Shown here piece by piece: positions 7,074-15,595 of a stretch of 38,181 bases of DNA (position 1 is its first letter; every line of letters begins with the position of its first letter). Location: the NCBI RefSeq assembly GCF_002234595.1, contig NZ_NMUL01000019.1, forward strand, positions 1-38,181. The letters are read 5' to 3'. A program made the position numbers and the translations under genes. The DNA is from Amycolatopsis vastitatis (GTDB lineage: Bacteria; Actinomycetota; Actinomycetes; Mycobacteriales; Pseudonocardiaceae). The notes beneath the pieces are model-generated. The model ran no database searches. It had not been told where the DNA came from and worked only from the letters and a program-made list of their open reading frames with translations.

Positions 7074-7778
7074 TCAGCGGTATTCGGGGTTGGCGAAGTC
7101 GAACCGGCAGCCGGCGTCCCATTCGCTGCGCTGGTTGCCGTGCACCGGGATCCCGCCCGCATCCTTCAGCATCCTCGCGAGGTGCATCAGGTTCCACGTC
7201 ATGAACGTGGTGTTGCGGTTGGTGAAGTCGTTCTCCGGGCCGCCCGACCCCGGGTCCAGGTAGGACGGTCCCGGGCCGGCTTCGCCGATCCAGCCCGCGT
7301 CCGCCTGGGGCGGAATGGTGTAGCCGAGGTGCTGGAGACTGTAGAGGACATTCATGGCGCAGTGCTTGACGCCGTCTTCGTTGCCGGTGATGAGACAGCC
7401 GCCGACCCGGCCGTAGTAGGCGTACTGGCCGGCGTCGTTGAGCAGGTGCGAGCAGGCGTAGAGCCGTTCGATGACCAGCTTGGTGACGGAACTGTTGTCC
7501 CCCAGCCAGATCGGCCCCGCGACCACCAGGATGTCCGCCGCCATGACGCGTTCGTAAAGCGACGGCCATTCGTCGCTCGCCCAGCCGTGCTCGGTCATGT
7601 CGGGCCAGACGCCGGTGGCGATGTCGTGGTCGATCGCGCGCACCACGTCGACCTCGACGCCGTTCTTCTCCATGATGCGGCGGCTGAGGTCGATCAGGCC
7701 TTCGGTGTTGCTGCGCTCGGGCGAGCGCTTGAGCGTGCAATTCACGAACAGCGCGCGCAGGTCGTCGTAGCTCGGCAT
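7074..7778 (-). CDS. flavodoxin-fold NAD(P)H-dependent oxidoreductase
   Basis: A 234-residue FMN-reductase-like protein. It has the phosphate-binding loop NCTLKRSPERSNTEGL near residue 13 and a flavin-contact loop VVAGPIWLGDNSS at about 92-104, as in NADPH-dependent FMN reductase and flavodoxin-like families. It should use FMN to reduce quinones or similar acceptors. GAAGGAG lies eight bases upstream of the ATG at 7778, the first gene of a four-gene operon with an antiporter, ECF sigma factor and anti-sigma factor. The stretch 7779-7878 upstream holds only its leader. Confidence 0.85.
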   Translation of the reverse strand: MPSYDDLRALFVNCTLKRSPERSNTEGLIDLSRRIMEKNGVEVDVVRAIDHDIATGVWPDMTEHGWASDEWPSLYERVMAADILVVAGPIWLGDNSSVTKLVIERLYACSHLLNDAGQYAYYGRVGGCLITGNEDGVKHCAMNVLYSLQHLGYTIPPQADAGWIGEAGPGPSYLDPGSGGPENDFTNRNTTFMTWNLMHLARMLKDAGGIPVHGNQRSEWDAGCRFDFANPEYR

Positions 7779-7878
7779 GGGTCAGGCTCCTTCGGGCTGG
7801 TGGATGAACCCCGCCGGTCAGTGCCCGCAACCCGCCCCGGCGTTACACGAAGGCCGGTAACCACGCGACCAGAACCGG

Positions 7879-8796
7879 TCAGGAACGCACGCGAATGACG
7901 GTCTTGCCCTTGCGCCGCTCGGTCGGGTTGAGCGCGGGAACGGCGTCGTCGAGGGTCACGACGGTTCCGATGTGCGTGCGAAGACGCCCGTCCCGCACCC
8001 GGTCGACGATCTCCACCAGCTGGCTCGGGACGGACTCGACGACGAAGTCGATCGCGAGGCCGTCGACCGGGCGCGTCTCGACCGGCCCGACCACCGACAC
8101 CAGCGTCCCGCCCGGCCGGATGATGCTCGCCGAGCGCCGTTGGACGTCACCGCCGATGACATCGAAGACCAGGTCGACCCCGCCGATGTCGCCGAGATCG
8201 TCGTGGTCGAGGTCGAGGAACTCGTTCGCGCCGAAGTCGAGCGCCGCCTGACGGTCCGCCGCCCGCCCGGTACCGATGACGTGGGCGCCGAACTCCCGGG
8301 CGAGCTGCGTCACCACGGAGCCGACCGCGCCGGCGGCACCATGCGCGAGGACGCTCTGCCCCGCCCGCAGGCGGCCGTGCTGGAACAGGCCCTGCCACGC
8401 GGTCAGGCCGGAGATCGGCAGGCTCGCACCCACTGTGAAGTCCACGTTCCCCGGCAGCGGCGCGAGGTTGCGTGCCTCCACGGCCGCGTACTCGGCCAGG
8501 GTTCCGTCGCGGTGCCAGTCGGTGATCCCGAACACCCGCTGTCCCAGCGAGAGACCCGTCGTGCCGTAGCCGAGGGAGGAGACCACTCCGGCGAACTCGT
8601 GGCCGATGATCGCCGGGGCTCGATCGTGACCGGAGCGATCGGCCCACGTCGAGGGCCACTCCCACTCCGCGGGGACGAAGCCCGACGCATGGACCTCGAC
8701 GACGACGTCGTTGATCGCCGGCGTCGGCTCAGGCCGCTCTGCGAGGGTGATCCCGGCTGCTTCCGCGGCCTGATCCGTCGCGACTATCGCTTTCAT
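7879..8796 (-). CDS. NADP-dependent quinone oxidoreductase (zinc-type MDR)
   Basis: A 305-residue medium-chain dehydrogenase/reductase. It has the N-terminal GroES-like fold (PAIIGHEFAGVV) and the nucleotide-binding motif AHGAAGAVGSVVTQLA at mid-length. The structural and catalytic zinc cysteines of alcohol dehydrogenases are absent, as in quinone reductases. The ATG at 8796 is preferred over a start at 8820 because GGAGG lies six bases before it and the family begins MKA. It is divergent from a TetR gene with two copies of TGGGCT-N4-AGCCCA between them, so TetR-controlled detoxification is the likely setting. Confidence 0.9.
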   Translation of the reverse strand: MKAIVATDQAAEAAGITLAERPEPTPAINDVVVEVHASGFVPAEWEWPSTWADRSGHDRAPAIIGHEFAGVVSSLGYGTTGLSLGQRVFGITDWHRDGTLAEYAAVEARNLAPLPGNVDFTVGASLPISGLTAWQGLFQHGRLRAGQSVLAHGAAGAVGSVVTQLAREFGAHVIGTGRAADRQAALDFGANEFLDLDHDDLGDIGGVDLVFDVIGGDVQRRSASIIRPGGTLVSVVGPVETRPVDGLAIDFVVESVPSQLVEIVDRVRDGRLRTHIGTVVTLDDAVPALNPTERRKGKTVIRVRS

Positions 8797-8822
8797 GGGG
8801 CGCCTCCGTACCGTCGACATTT

Positions 8823-8838
8823 TGGGCTTGCCAGCCCA
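8823..8838. promoter_or_regulatory. TetR operator TGGGCT-N4-AGCCCA, site 1
   Basis: A perfect 16-bp inverted repeat, 26 bases upstream of the oxidoreductase start. It matches site 2 in both arms and in spacer length; the centres are 43 bp apart, close to four helical turns. Confidence 0.75.
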
Positions 8839-8865
8839 CTAATGGCAGTCAACACCACGCCAATA

Positions 8866-8881
8866 TGGGCTGTCAAGCCCA
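8866..8881. promoter_or_regulatory. TetR operator TGGGCT-N4-AGCCCA, site 2
   Basis: The second copy of the inverted repeat, 21 bases before the TetR ATG at 8903. Two identical operators in one divergent promoter region indicate dimer binding at both sites and joint control of the two genes. Confidence 0.75.
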
Positions 8882-8902
8882 CTCTGCGCTAGGGTGTGCG
8901 GC

Positions 8903-9565
8903 ATGGAAGCCACGTCGGAAGCGCCCGCGCCGCAGAAGCTCACGAGCAAGGGGCAGGCGACCCGAGCCCGCATCCTCGAGCACGCCGCGGAGCTGATCTA
9001 CACCCACGGCGTCCACGCGACGAACAACGAGCAGCTCCGTCGCGCCGCAGGCATCAGCGGCTCACAGCTCAACCACTACTTCCCGACCAAGGAGAGCCTG
9101 GTCCTCGCGGTCATCGAGTGGCAGGCCGAGCGCGTCCTCACCTTCCACCGCAGTGAGCGGTTCACCCACTTCGACAGCCTCGGCTCGCTTCGGGACTGGG
9201 CGGACCACTACATCGCCTACGAGCGCTCCCACCAGGCAGGCTGCAGCCTCGGCTCGCTCGCCGCCGAGATCATCAAGACCGACCTGGACGTTCGCACCGA
9301 ACTCGCGAACGCGTTCCAGCAGTGGAGAAACATCTTCCGGGACGGACTCGAACGGATGCAGCGGCTCGGCCGTCTCAGCGCCGAGGCGGATCCCACCCGG
9401 CTGGCCCATCTCCTGCTCTCCGCCTTCCAGGGCGGCATGCTCCTCGCCCAGGTCGCCGGCGACATCGCCCCGCTGAAAGACGCCCTGCAGGCAGCCATCG
9501 ACCACGTACGGACATTCGCGGTGTCCGGCGAAGCCGGAGGGCTGGTGCCAGGCCGGGCCGGCTGA
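8903..9565 (+). CDS. TetR-family regulator of the divergent oxidoreductase
   Basis: A 220-residue TetR regulator. The helix-turn-helix spans about residues 41-61 (NNEQLRRAAGISGSQLNHYF), followed by KESLVLAVIEW. The C-terminal domain (SHQAGCSLGSLAAEI) resembles TetR_C_6/YcdC-type repressors, which often answer to electrophiles or quinones. AGGG at 8891-8894 is eight bases before the ATG at 8903; an in-frame GTG at 8894 would add three residues. It very likely binds the twin TGGGCT-N4-AGCCCA sites and represses both itself and the oxidoreductase. Confidence 0.88.
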   Translation: MEATSEAPAPQKLTSKGQATRARILEHAAELIYTHGVHATNNEQLRRAAGISGSQLNHYFPTKESLVLAVIEWQAERVLTFHRSERFTHFDSLGSLRDWADHYIAYERSHQAGCSLGSLAAEIIKTDLDVRTELANAFQQWRNIFRDGLERMQRLGRLSAEADPTRLAHLLLSAFQGGMLLAQVAGDIAPLKDALQAAIDHVRTFAVSGEAGGLVPGRAG

Positions 9566-9580
9566 CGCCGATCATGGAAA

Positions 9581-9622
9581 CGAGCACGGCTCCCCCGCGA
9601 CGCTGCGGGAAAGCCGTGCTCG
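9581..9622. terminator. bidirectional hairpin terminator
   Basis: The arms CGAGCACGGCT (9581-9591) and AGCCGTGCTCG (9612-9622) form an 11-bp perfect stem, with further GC pairing inside the 20-base loop. It sits between the convergent TetR and GH54 genes. Confidence 0.75.
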
Positions 9623-9656
9623 CGGCTGGTGGCGCTCAGCGTGTCCCGGACTCTCG

Positions 9657-11207
9657 TCAACCCCAGGGCGACGCGATGAGCCAGCTGGTGTCCTGGGCCC
9701 ACGACGCGGTGGCGTCCCAGGAGTTGCTGCCGCCGTTGCCGGCTACGTAGCCGGTGTAGTTGTAGTGGCGGATGTACTTGGCCGGGTAGTTGAACGACGG
9801 GAACGAGTAACCGGTGCCGCTGTTCCCCGGCTGCGGGCAGAAGGTGGCGTCCGCGGCGAACTGGGTGGTCCCGCCCTGCGGATCGAGGTGGAGCTGGAAC
9901 GCGTAATGCCTGAGGTAGCTGCCCGCCACGTCGGCCGACTCGAAGGAGATGCAGGTGCTGTCGGCCAGGCCGGGCCGGACGATCCAGGTGGCGGCCGCCT
10001 TGTCGGCCGGCGAACTGCCCGTGGTCACCGGCGCGATCACGACCTTGTCGTCACTCGTGTCGTGCCGCAGGTATTCGTTGGTACAGCAGGAAGTGGTGGC
10101 CTGCAGCGAGACCTTCGCACCCGGGGTGAAGGGGGTGCCGGTGGTGTAGCCGGCTGCCGCGATGTTGGCCTGGACCGCTGCGTCGGTGGCGTCGGAGGGG
10201 TAGCCCTTGACCATGACGCCTTCGTAGAAGGTGCCCGCGCTGGCGTTCCGGTTGGTCTGGCAGCAGTCGCCGCCGCTGCCGAGGATGATCGCGCCCTGCT
10301 TGTGCATCGGGTTGTAGCCGCTGGGCAGCGCGCCGCCGTAGAACTTGGTCAAGCTCCCGGACTGGGCGTTGGCACCCTGCAGTGCCATCTGAGTGGTGCC
10401 GTTGTTCTTCAGCATCGCGGTGACGAAGTGGCTCGTTTGGGCGACCTGGCTGGGGTTCCACGCCTTGCTGCCGCCGGAGAACAGGCCGTTCTCGAGATCC
10501 GCCTGCACCCACGGCCCGGTTCCGCCGCACCCGCCGAACCAGCATTCCGTGCCGAAGTTGATCGCGTCCATCGCGCCGTTGCCGTCGGCACGATGGTCGG
10601 TTTCGGTGTTGCCGTAGTCGAAGCAGCAGCCGTTGTTGACGTGCGTCCCGCTGGTGACCATGTACTCGCCTTCCGGCGAGCTGCCGATCGGCACCCCGGA
10701 GCCGCCGGCGAAGTAGCTGTTGCCGGGATTGATGTACAGCGCGTACGCCTTGTGGCCCGCGACGGTCACCGCCTCGGTGGTCGCGACAGCTGCGGCGTCC
10801 GCGCCGCCGGTGCCCCCGGGTCCCTGGTAGACCAGCGTGTTTCCGCTGCTGCCGGTCTGGTCGTAGACGCGGGTGATGGTGCAGCCGGTGCCGGCGCAGA
10901 ACGTGTCCTGCGCCGCGGCGTCGGCGACACCTCCGGCCGACAGCACCCCGATGTCCCGCACGGCACTGTCCGAAGTGCGCTGCACCTGGTAGAGCGGTCC
11001 GTTGTAGGAGGCGAACAACGCGCGGGTGGTGCTGTGCGCCGCGACGCACGGCGTGCCGCCCGCGGCGTAGATGTCGCAGGGTCCTTGCGCGGCGGCCTGC
11101 GATGTACCCCCCAAGGCGACCAGAGCGGGCAAAGCGAGCGCCACCACGGCCGAGGAAACAGTCATTCCGCGGCGCAGTCGGCGAAACACGGGCAGCGCAG
11201 ACACCAT
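9657..11207 (-). CDS. secreted GH54 alpha-L-arabinofuranosidase with CBM42 domain
   Basis: A 516-residue AbfB-type enzyme that should release arabinose from arabinoxylan or arabinan outside the cell. The signal peptide ends near residue 40. The GH54 domain starts QGPCDIYAAGGTPCVAAHST. DLEN at 237-240 matches the fungal AbfB segment holding the nucleophile Glu, GGD at 312-314 holds the acid/base Asp, and the vicinal Cys194-Cys195 typical of the family is present. A CBM42 arabinose-binding domain follows from about residue 365 (CTNEYLRHD, SYLRHYAF, KYIRHYNY). AAGGGGG precedes the ATG. A LacI-type palindrome 27 bases upstream suggests sugar-controlled expression; the regulator is not in this window. 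Confidence 0.93.
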   Translation of the reverse strand: MVSALPVFRRLRRGMTVSSAVVALALPALVALGGTSQAAAQGPCDIYAAGGTPCVAAHSTTRALFASYNGPLYQVQRTSDSAVRDIGVLSAGGVADAAAQDTFCAGTGCTITRVYDQTGSSGNTLVYQGPGGTGGADAAAVATTEAVTVAGHKAYALYINPGNSYFAGGSGVPIGSSPEGEYMVTSGTHVNNGCCFDYGNTETDHRADGNGAMDAINFGTECWFGGCGGTGPWVQADLENGLFSGGSKAWNPSQVAQTSHFVTAMLKNNGTTQMALQGANAQSGSLTKFYGGALPSGYNPMHKQGAIILGSGGDCCQTNRNASAGTFYEGVMVKGYPSDATDAAVQANIAAAGYTTGTPFTPGAKVSLQATTSCCTNEYLRHDTSDDKVVIAPVTTGSSPADKAAATWIVRPGLADSTCISFESADVAGSYLRHYAFQLHLDPQGGTTQFAADATFCPQPGNSGTGYSFPSFNYPAKYIRHYNYTGYVAGNGGSNSWDATASWAQDTSWLIASPWG

Positions 11208-11233
11208 GAACCCCCTTGTTCATCGATGGCCAA

Positions 11234-11247
11234 TGTTAGCGCTAACA
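11234..11247. promoter_or_regulatory. LacI-type operator TGTTAGCGCTAACA
   Basis: A perfect 14-bp palindrome with the CG centre typical of LacI-family sites, upstream of the GH54 gene. A near-identical site, TGTTAGCGATAACA, precedes the neighbouring surface-protein gene, so both probably answer to one LacI-type repressor. Confidence 0.8.
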
Positions 11248-11355
11248 GTTCAAGGGGCGAGAGACTTCCGCTCGGCGTTCGGATTGGTCACCACTATCGG
11301 CGAACACCGGCGGCGCGTCAAGACACCAGTCGGGCCCGGTGGCGAACGCGAAGTG

Positions 11356-13622
11356 TTATGTCCCTTTTGGACGTTCCTCACTCCGCCGACGTGCCCTGCG
11401 CACCACGAACACGACGGCGATCAGCAGCACCAGCGCGCCGGCTGCCGAGAACCACCACACCGGCCCGGAGCTCGACACGGTCGCGGCCGGCGATACTTTG
11501 CCGTCACGCCGGATTGCGCCGGAATCGCCCGCCAGGGCGACGTCGTTGCCGTCGCCACCGTGGTAGGTGAGCCGCAACGCACCGACGGCCGCTCCCTCGG
11601 GCAGTCCGTCGAAGGTCCCGTTGACCCCGTCGGCTCCCTGGTTGTCGATGATCACGCCGGGGCCCCGCGCCGGGTCCGGTGCGAAGGTGCCCGCGAGCGT
11701 CACCGCGCCGGTGACGCTCATCCGGGTGCTGGTCAAGCGGGCGCCGGGGCGCTGGGTGTAGGAGCCGCGCACGGTCATGCCGGTGGCCTCGACCGTCCCG
11801 GCGTTGTCCAGCGCACCCTCCACCGTCCCGCCGGCCCGCAACGTGCCGGTGGGCCGCACCGCGAGCTGCCGCGCCTGGACGGATCCGGCCAGCGCGAGCG
11901 TTCCCTCCTGGACGGTCCAGACGCTCTTCGGAGTGGTGTGCTTGCCGGTCAAGGTGAATGTTCCGGCCCCGGTCTTGGTGACGCCGTCAGAGGCGTTCAG
12001 GGCGCCGCCGAACGTCGTCGCGGCCGTGGATCGGACGGTCAGCGTACGTCCGGCCGCCACCGTGGCGCCCTCGGCGCCGGAGAGGTTGGCGACCGTCCCG
12101 TCGCCGGCCCGGGTCAGGTCCAGCGTCGCCCCGGCTGCCGGCAGGTCGACCGCGGTGCTCGCGGCCAGGGAGCCGCCGTCGACCACGAGTGTGCCCGCCT
12201 TCACCGTGGTCCTCCCCGTGTAGGCGAGCTCCCCGGTCAGGGTGGTGGTGGCCGGGCCGGCCTGGGTCACCGAGCCCTTGCCGCCGATCCGGCCCAGTGC
12301 GGCACCCCGGGTCGCGTTCTGCACGATCAGCTCGCCGTCGTCGACGATCTTGCCGGTCGGCAGCAGCGCACTGTCGCCCTCCGGGCTGCCGTCCCCCAAC
12401 CGCAGCGACGCGCCGTCACCGATCGTCGTGTCACCGTCGTAGTTCTGCGGCGCGGTGAAGGTGACCGCATTGCCGCGAGTCGCCGCGACGACGACGTCGC
12501 CGCGGCCGACGTCCGCCATCGTGTCGTGGTACCGGCCACCGGAGATGGGCGCGTCGAGGGTGACCGGGCCGTTGTAGTCGAACGTCAGCAGACTGCGAGT
12601 GCCGTTCTGTTCCGCGTGCATGTCGATGTAGACGGTTTTTTCGTTGCCCGGCAGGAAGAACCGGTTGTTCGTGCCGTCGCCCCACGTGACCGTGGCGCCC
12701 TCGATGTTGATGCCGCGTTTGTTGTCGCTGTGCGGCACCGTGGCGAAGTTCCGGGACGGGGCGCTCAGCGCGGGATCGGTGTCCGACCCGTTGTCCGACC
12801 AGCTGTACACGCCCGACATCCGCACCACTCCGGAACCCCAGGTGTGGAAGTTGATGTCGTTGCCGTAGAACTGCGAGTAGATGTCGGCGGCGTCGGTGGC
12901 CACTTCGCCGTCCGGTGCATTGTGGATGAACGACCCCTGGTTGACCACCTTGCGCACGTGCGGCATCGCCGTGAGGTAGTGCAGGCTGCCGAAGTCCGCA
13001 CCGGTGCCGACGTACAGCGTGCCCGAGAACGGGTGCGTACCCGGCAGCTCGATGCCGGGCCAGGTGCTCCGCCGTTGCTTGACGAGCCCGGACCCGCTGA
13101 TCACGCCCAGCGTCACCGCCCGGTGCACGGCGAGATCCAGGGTCCCGTCGATCTGGTGGTTGAGCGTGTTCAGCGAAACCTCGGGCGCTGGACGAAATGC
13201 CCGATTACGCCGTCTCCGCCCGATCCGCTCCCGTACTGGAGAGTCGCACCGCGTTGCACGATCACGGCGGGCGGGTCGGGGTTTTCGATCGTGGTCACCG
13301 GGTGGTTGCCGCCCACCGTGACGACCTTCTGCCGGCGGCGCTCGGCCGGCAAGGTGAAGTCACTGTCCTTCACCAGCACCAGGGTGCCCGTTCCCCCGAC
13401 GGTGAAGACGCCTTCACCGCTGATCACTCCCGTGTAGGTGGTGACGCCGCCGGTGAGCCGCACGACCGTGTCCCCGCTCAGCGTCACGTCCCGGTTCGCG
13501 AGAACGTCGGCGGTGACATCTCTGCCCCCGGACTGCGCGAACGCACCCGGCGAACCCAGGACCGCGAGGAGGATCGCGGTCACCACCACCGAAAACCAGC
13601 AACCGCCACGCTGAACGCGCAC
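11356..13622 (-). pseudogene. frameshifted surface protein with autotransporter-type beta-strand repeats
   Basis: Two abutting frames form one gene. The first (13622 to 13170) has a signal peptide (VVVTAILLAVLGSPGAFAQ) and beta-helix start, and stops after GVIGHFVQRPRFR. The second frame resumes with PEVSLNTLNHQIDGTLDL just downstream of the shift and runs to 11356. It carries TGAGTFTLTG- and KAGTLVVDGGSL-like units of the autotransporter-associated repeat class and a C-terminal membrane anchor (FSAAGALVLLIAVVFVV) with a basic tail. The rejoined product would be about 755 residues. A one-base indel near 13160-13200 explains the break. The GTG at 13622 has GAGG six bases upstream; a start at 13679 would put the operator inside the gene. 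It could be a true mutation or a sequence error. Confidence 0.8.
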
Positions 13623-13636
13623 GCCCGACCTCAAGA

Positions 13637-13650
13637 TGTTAGCGATAACA
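13637..13650. promoter_or_regulatory. LacI-type operator TGTTAGCGATAACA
   Basis: It differs by one base from the perfect palindrome at 11234-11247 and lies 14 bases before the GTG at 13622, so it decides that start over the upstream ATG at 13679. It probably belongs to the same sugar regulon as the GH54 gene. Confidence 0.75.
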
Positions 13651-13716
13651 TTTTCGCGCTCAGTGTTCGTGGCGGCCATGGTCCTGTCAACCCCGTGAAT
13701 GTGCGCCGAACGAGTC

Positions 13717-13744
13717 GCGCACGGCCGGGGCAGCGGCCGTGCGC
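13717..13744 (-). terminator. hairpin terminator after the SDR gene
   Basis: GCGCACGGCC (13717-13726) pairs with GGCCGTGCGC (13735-13744) around an 8-base loop, about 55 bases past the stop of the SDR gene at 13800. Confidence 0.6.
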
Positions 13745-13799
13745 GGCGAGCTTGTCGAACAGGGCCCGTACTCCGGTTCGCTGCCGGGCAAGGCGGCGC

Positions 13800-14525
13800 T
13801 TACCAGGACACCGTCCCGCTGTCGTCGAACAGGCCGCCGGTCGGTCCGTCGTCCGGCAGCGTGGCGAGCCGGACGGCGATCTCGGCGCCGTCGGCGGGCG
13901 TGCTGGTTCCGCGGAAGCCGTTGAGATCGGTCGCGACGTAGCCGGGGCACGCGCTGTTGATCTTGAAGGCGGTGCCGGCCAGCTCTTTGGCGTACTGGAC
14001 GGTGACCGCGTTGAGGAACGTCTTCGACGGCGCGTAGGTCCCGCTGATCCCGCCGAGCTCGACGCCCGGGGTCGTCTGCAGGGTCAGGGACGCGACGTGG
14101 CTGGACTGGTTGACGATCCGCGGGCGTTCGGAGCGGCGCAGCAGCGGCAGCATCGTGTTGGTCACCCGGACGACGCCGATCACGTTGGTCTCCACCACGG
14201 CCCGCAGGCTCTCCGGCGTGACGGCCGACGGCGCCTCGGGCCAGGCCCCGGCGATACCGGCGTTGTTGACCAGCACGTCGAGCCGTCCGGCCCGGTCCTC
14301 GATCAGGGCAGCGGCGGCGGTGACGCTCGCGTCGTCGGTCACGTCGAGCGGCACCCCGAACGCGTCGACGCCGGCCGCGCGCAGCTTGGCCACGGCCTCC
14401 TCGCGGCGCTGTTCGTCCCGCGCACCGATTCCGACGCTCCAGCCCAGCGCGCCCAGCCCGGCCGCGATCTCGTACCCGATTCCCTTGTTCGCCCCGGTGA
14501 CCAGCGCGATCGTCTGTTCGTTCAT
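13800..14525 (-). CDS. short-chain dehydrogenase/reductase, carbonyl-reductase-like
   Basis: A 241-residue classical SDR. It has the NADP-binding TGANKGIG motif near residue 10, NNAG at about 87, catalytic Ser in NQSSHVASL, and the YAPSK Tyr/Lys pair at about 167-171. TGANKGIGYEIA is typical of SDRs related to carbonyl reductase that reduce aldehydes and ketones. The ATG at 14525 begins the homologous region. It is divergent from a LysR-type regulator over a 96-base gap, the standard arrangement for a LysR target. Confidence 0.9.
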   Translation of the reverse strand: MNEQTIALVTGANKGIGYEIAAGLGALGWSVGIGARDEQRREEAVAKLRAAGVDAFGVPLDVTDDASVTAAAALIEDRAGRLDVLVNNAGIAGAWPEAPSAVTPESLRAVVETNVIGVVRVTNTMLPLLRRSERPRIVNQSSHVASLTLQTTPGVELGGISGTYAPSKTFLNAVTVQYAKELAGTAFKINSACPGYVATDLNGFRGTSTPADGAEIAVRLATLPDDGPTGGLFDDSGTVSW

Positions 14526-14621
14526 GCCCTCGATCGTGGCGGGGAACCGGCGGCGAACCAACACTGCCTGGGTCACACATCGATACCCGAACGACATGGA
14601 TCGGCCGGGTAGCCTGACCGG

Positions 14622-15458
14622 GTGGAAACGCGGGAGCTGCGGTACTTCGTCGCCGTCGCCGAGGAGCTGCACTTCGGCCGGGCCGCCGAGCGGCTGGGCA
14701 TCGCCCAGCCGCCGCTGTCGCGGACGATCGCCCGGCTCGAGCGACGGCTCGGCGTCGCGCTGCTGGAACGCACCAGCCGCAAGGTCTCGCTCACCGAAGC
14801 CGGGGCGGTGCTGCTGACCGAAGGCCGGGCGATCCTCGGTGCGCTGGCCACCGCCGAGCGGCTCACCCAGCGGGCCGCCACGAACCGGCCCTCGCTCGTC
14901 CTGGCCACGAAGGCCGGTGCCGCCCGCGGACTGTTGACGAAGCTGCTCGACGCGTACGCCGCCGAGCCGGGCGCGGCCGCCGTCGACCTGCTGCTCTGCG
15001 AATCCCAGCCCCAGAAGACACTGCACGACGGCCGGGCCGACGTGGCACTGCTGCACCTGCCCTTCGACTCGACGGCCGGACTCGACGCCGAAGTCCTGCA
15101 CACCGAGGGACAGGTCGCGATCGTGCCCAGCTCGCATCCGCTCGCCGTCCGGTCCCACGTCCGGCTGGCGGAGGTCGGCTCGCTGCCGGACCTCCCCCTG
15201 GCCCGCTGGCCCGGCCCCGGCGGCCGCTACCCCGAAGGCCCCGGCGCGGAAGTCCGCAACCTGACCCAGCTCTTCCAGCTGATCGCGCTCGGCCGCACCA
15301 CCGTGGTCATGCCCGAATCCAGCCGCGCGAACCTGCAGGAAGGCCTGGCCGCCGTGCCCGTCCTGGACGCACCGTCGGTGACGACGGTCATCGCCTGGCC
15401 GCCACACAGCCGCTCCCGGGCACTCGCCGACCTGGTCCGCGTGGCCACCCGCCTCTGA
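14622..15458 (+). CDS. LysR-family transcriptional regulator
   Basis: A 278-residue LysR regulator. The winged helix-turn-helix is at residues 1-60 (LRYFVAVAEELHFGRAAERL, then QPPLSRTIARLERRLG). The periplasmic-binding-like co-inducer domain follows from about residue 90. The GTG at 14622 gives the canonical METRELRYF start. It is back to back with the SDR gene at 13800-14525 and probably activates it. It converges on the AraC gene across 137 bases in which I see no gene. Confidence 0.9.
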   Translation: METRELRYFVAVAEELHFGRAAERLGIAQPPLSRTIARLERRLGVALLERTSRKVSLTEAGAVLLTEGRAILGALATAERLTQRAATNRPSLVLATKAGAARGLLTKLLDAYAAEPGAAAVDLLLCESQPQKTLHDGRADVALLHLPFDSTAGLDAEVLHTEGQVAIVPSSHPLAVRSHVRLAEVGSLPDLPLARWPGPGGRYPEGPGAEVRNLTQLFQLIALGRTTVVMPESSRANLQEGLAAVPVLDAPSVTTVIAWPPHSRSRALADLVRVATRL

Positions 15459-15595
15459 GCCATGTGTCGCGACCTCGGATGCGGCCCTTCCCAGGACCTC
15501 CGATGTCCGTTCGGGTCACGCTGCCGCCGGGCGCCGGCGAGAGGACGTCGAGCAGACTGGGCCACCCCGGCCGGTCAGGCGTCGGCGCCCGTCGT

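Noticed and set aside
5260..7263. A 667-residue plus-strand open frame across the sigma and antiporter genes.
   Set aside because: Its composition is Ala/Arg/Ser/Thr-rich with no recognisable domain. It is opposite two well-defined genes.
11071..13437. A 788-residue plus-strand open frame opposite the surface repeat protein.
   Set aside because: It is a long antisense frame that GC-rich DNA produces by chance. The minus strand carries the signal peptide, repeats and anchor.
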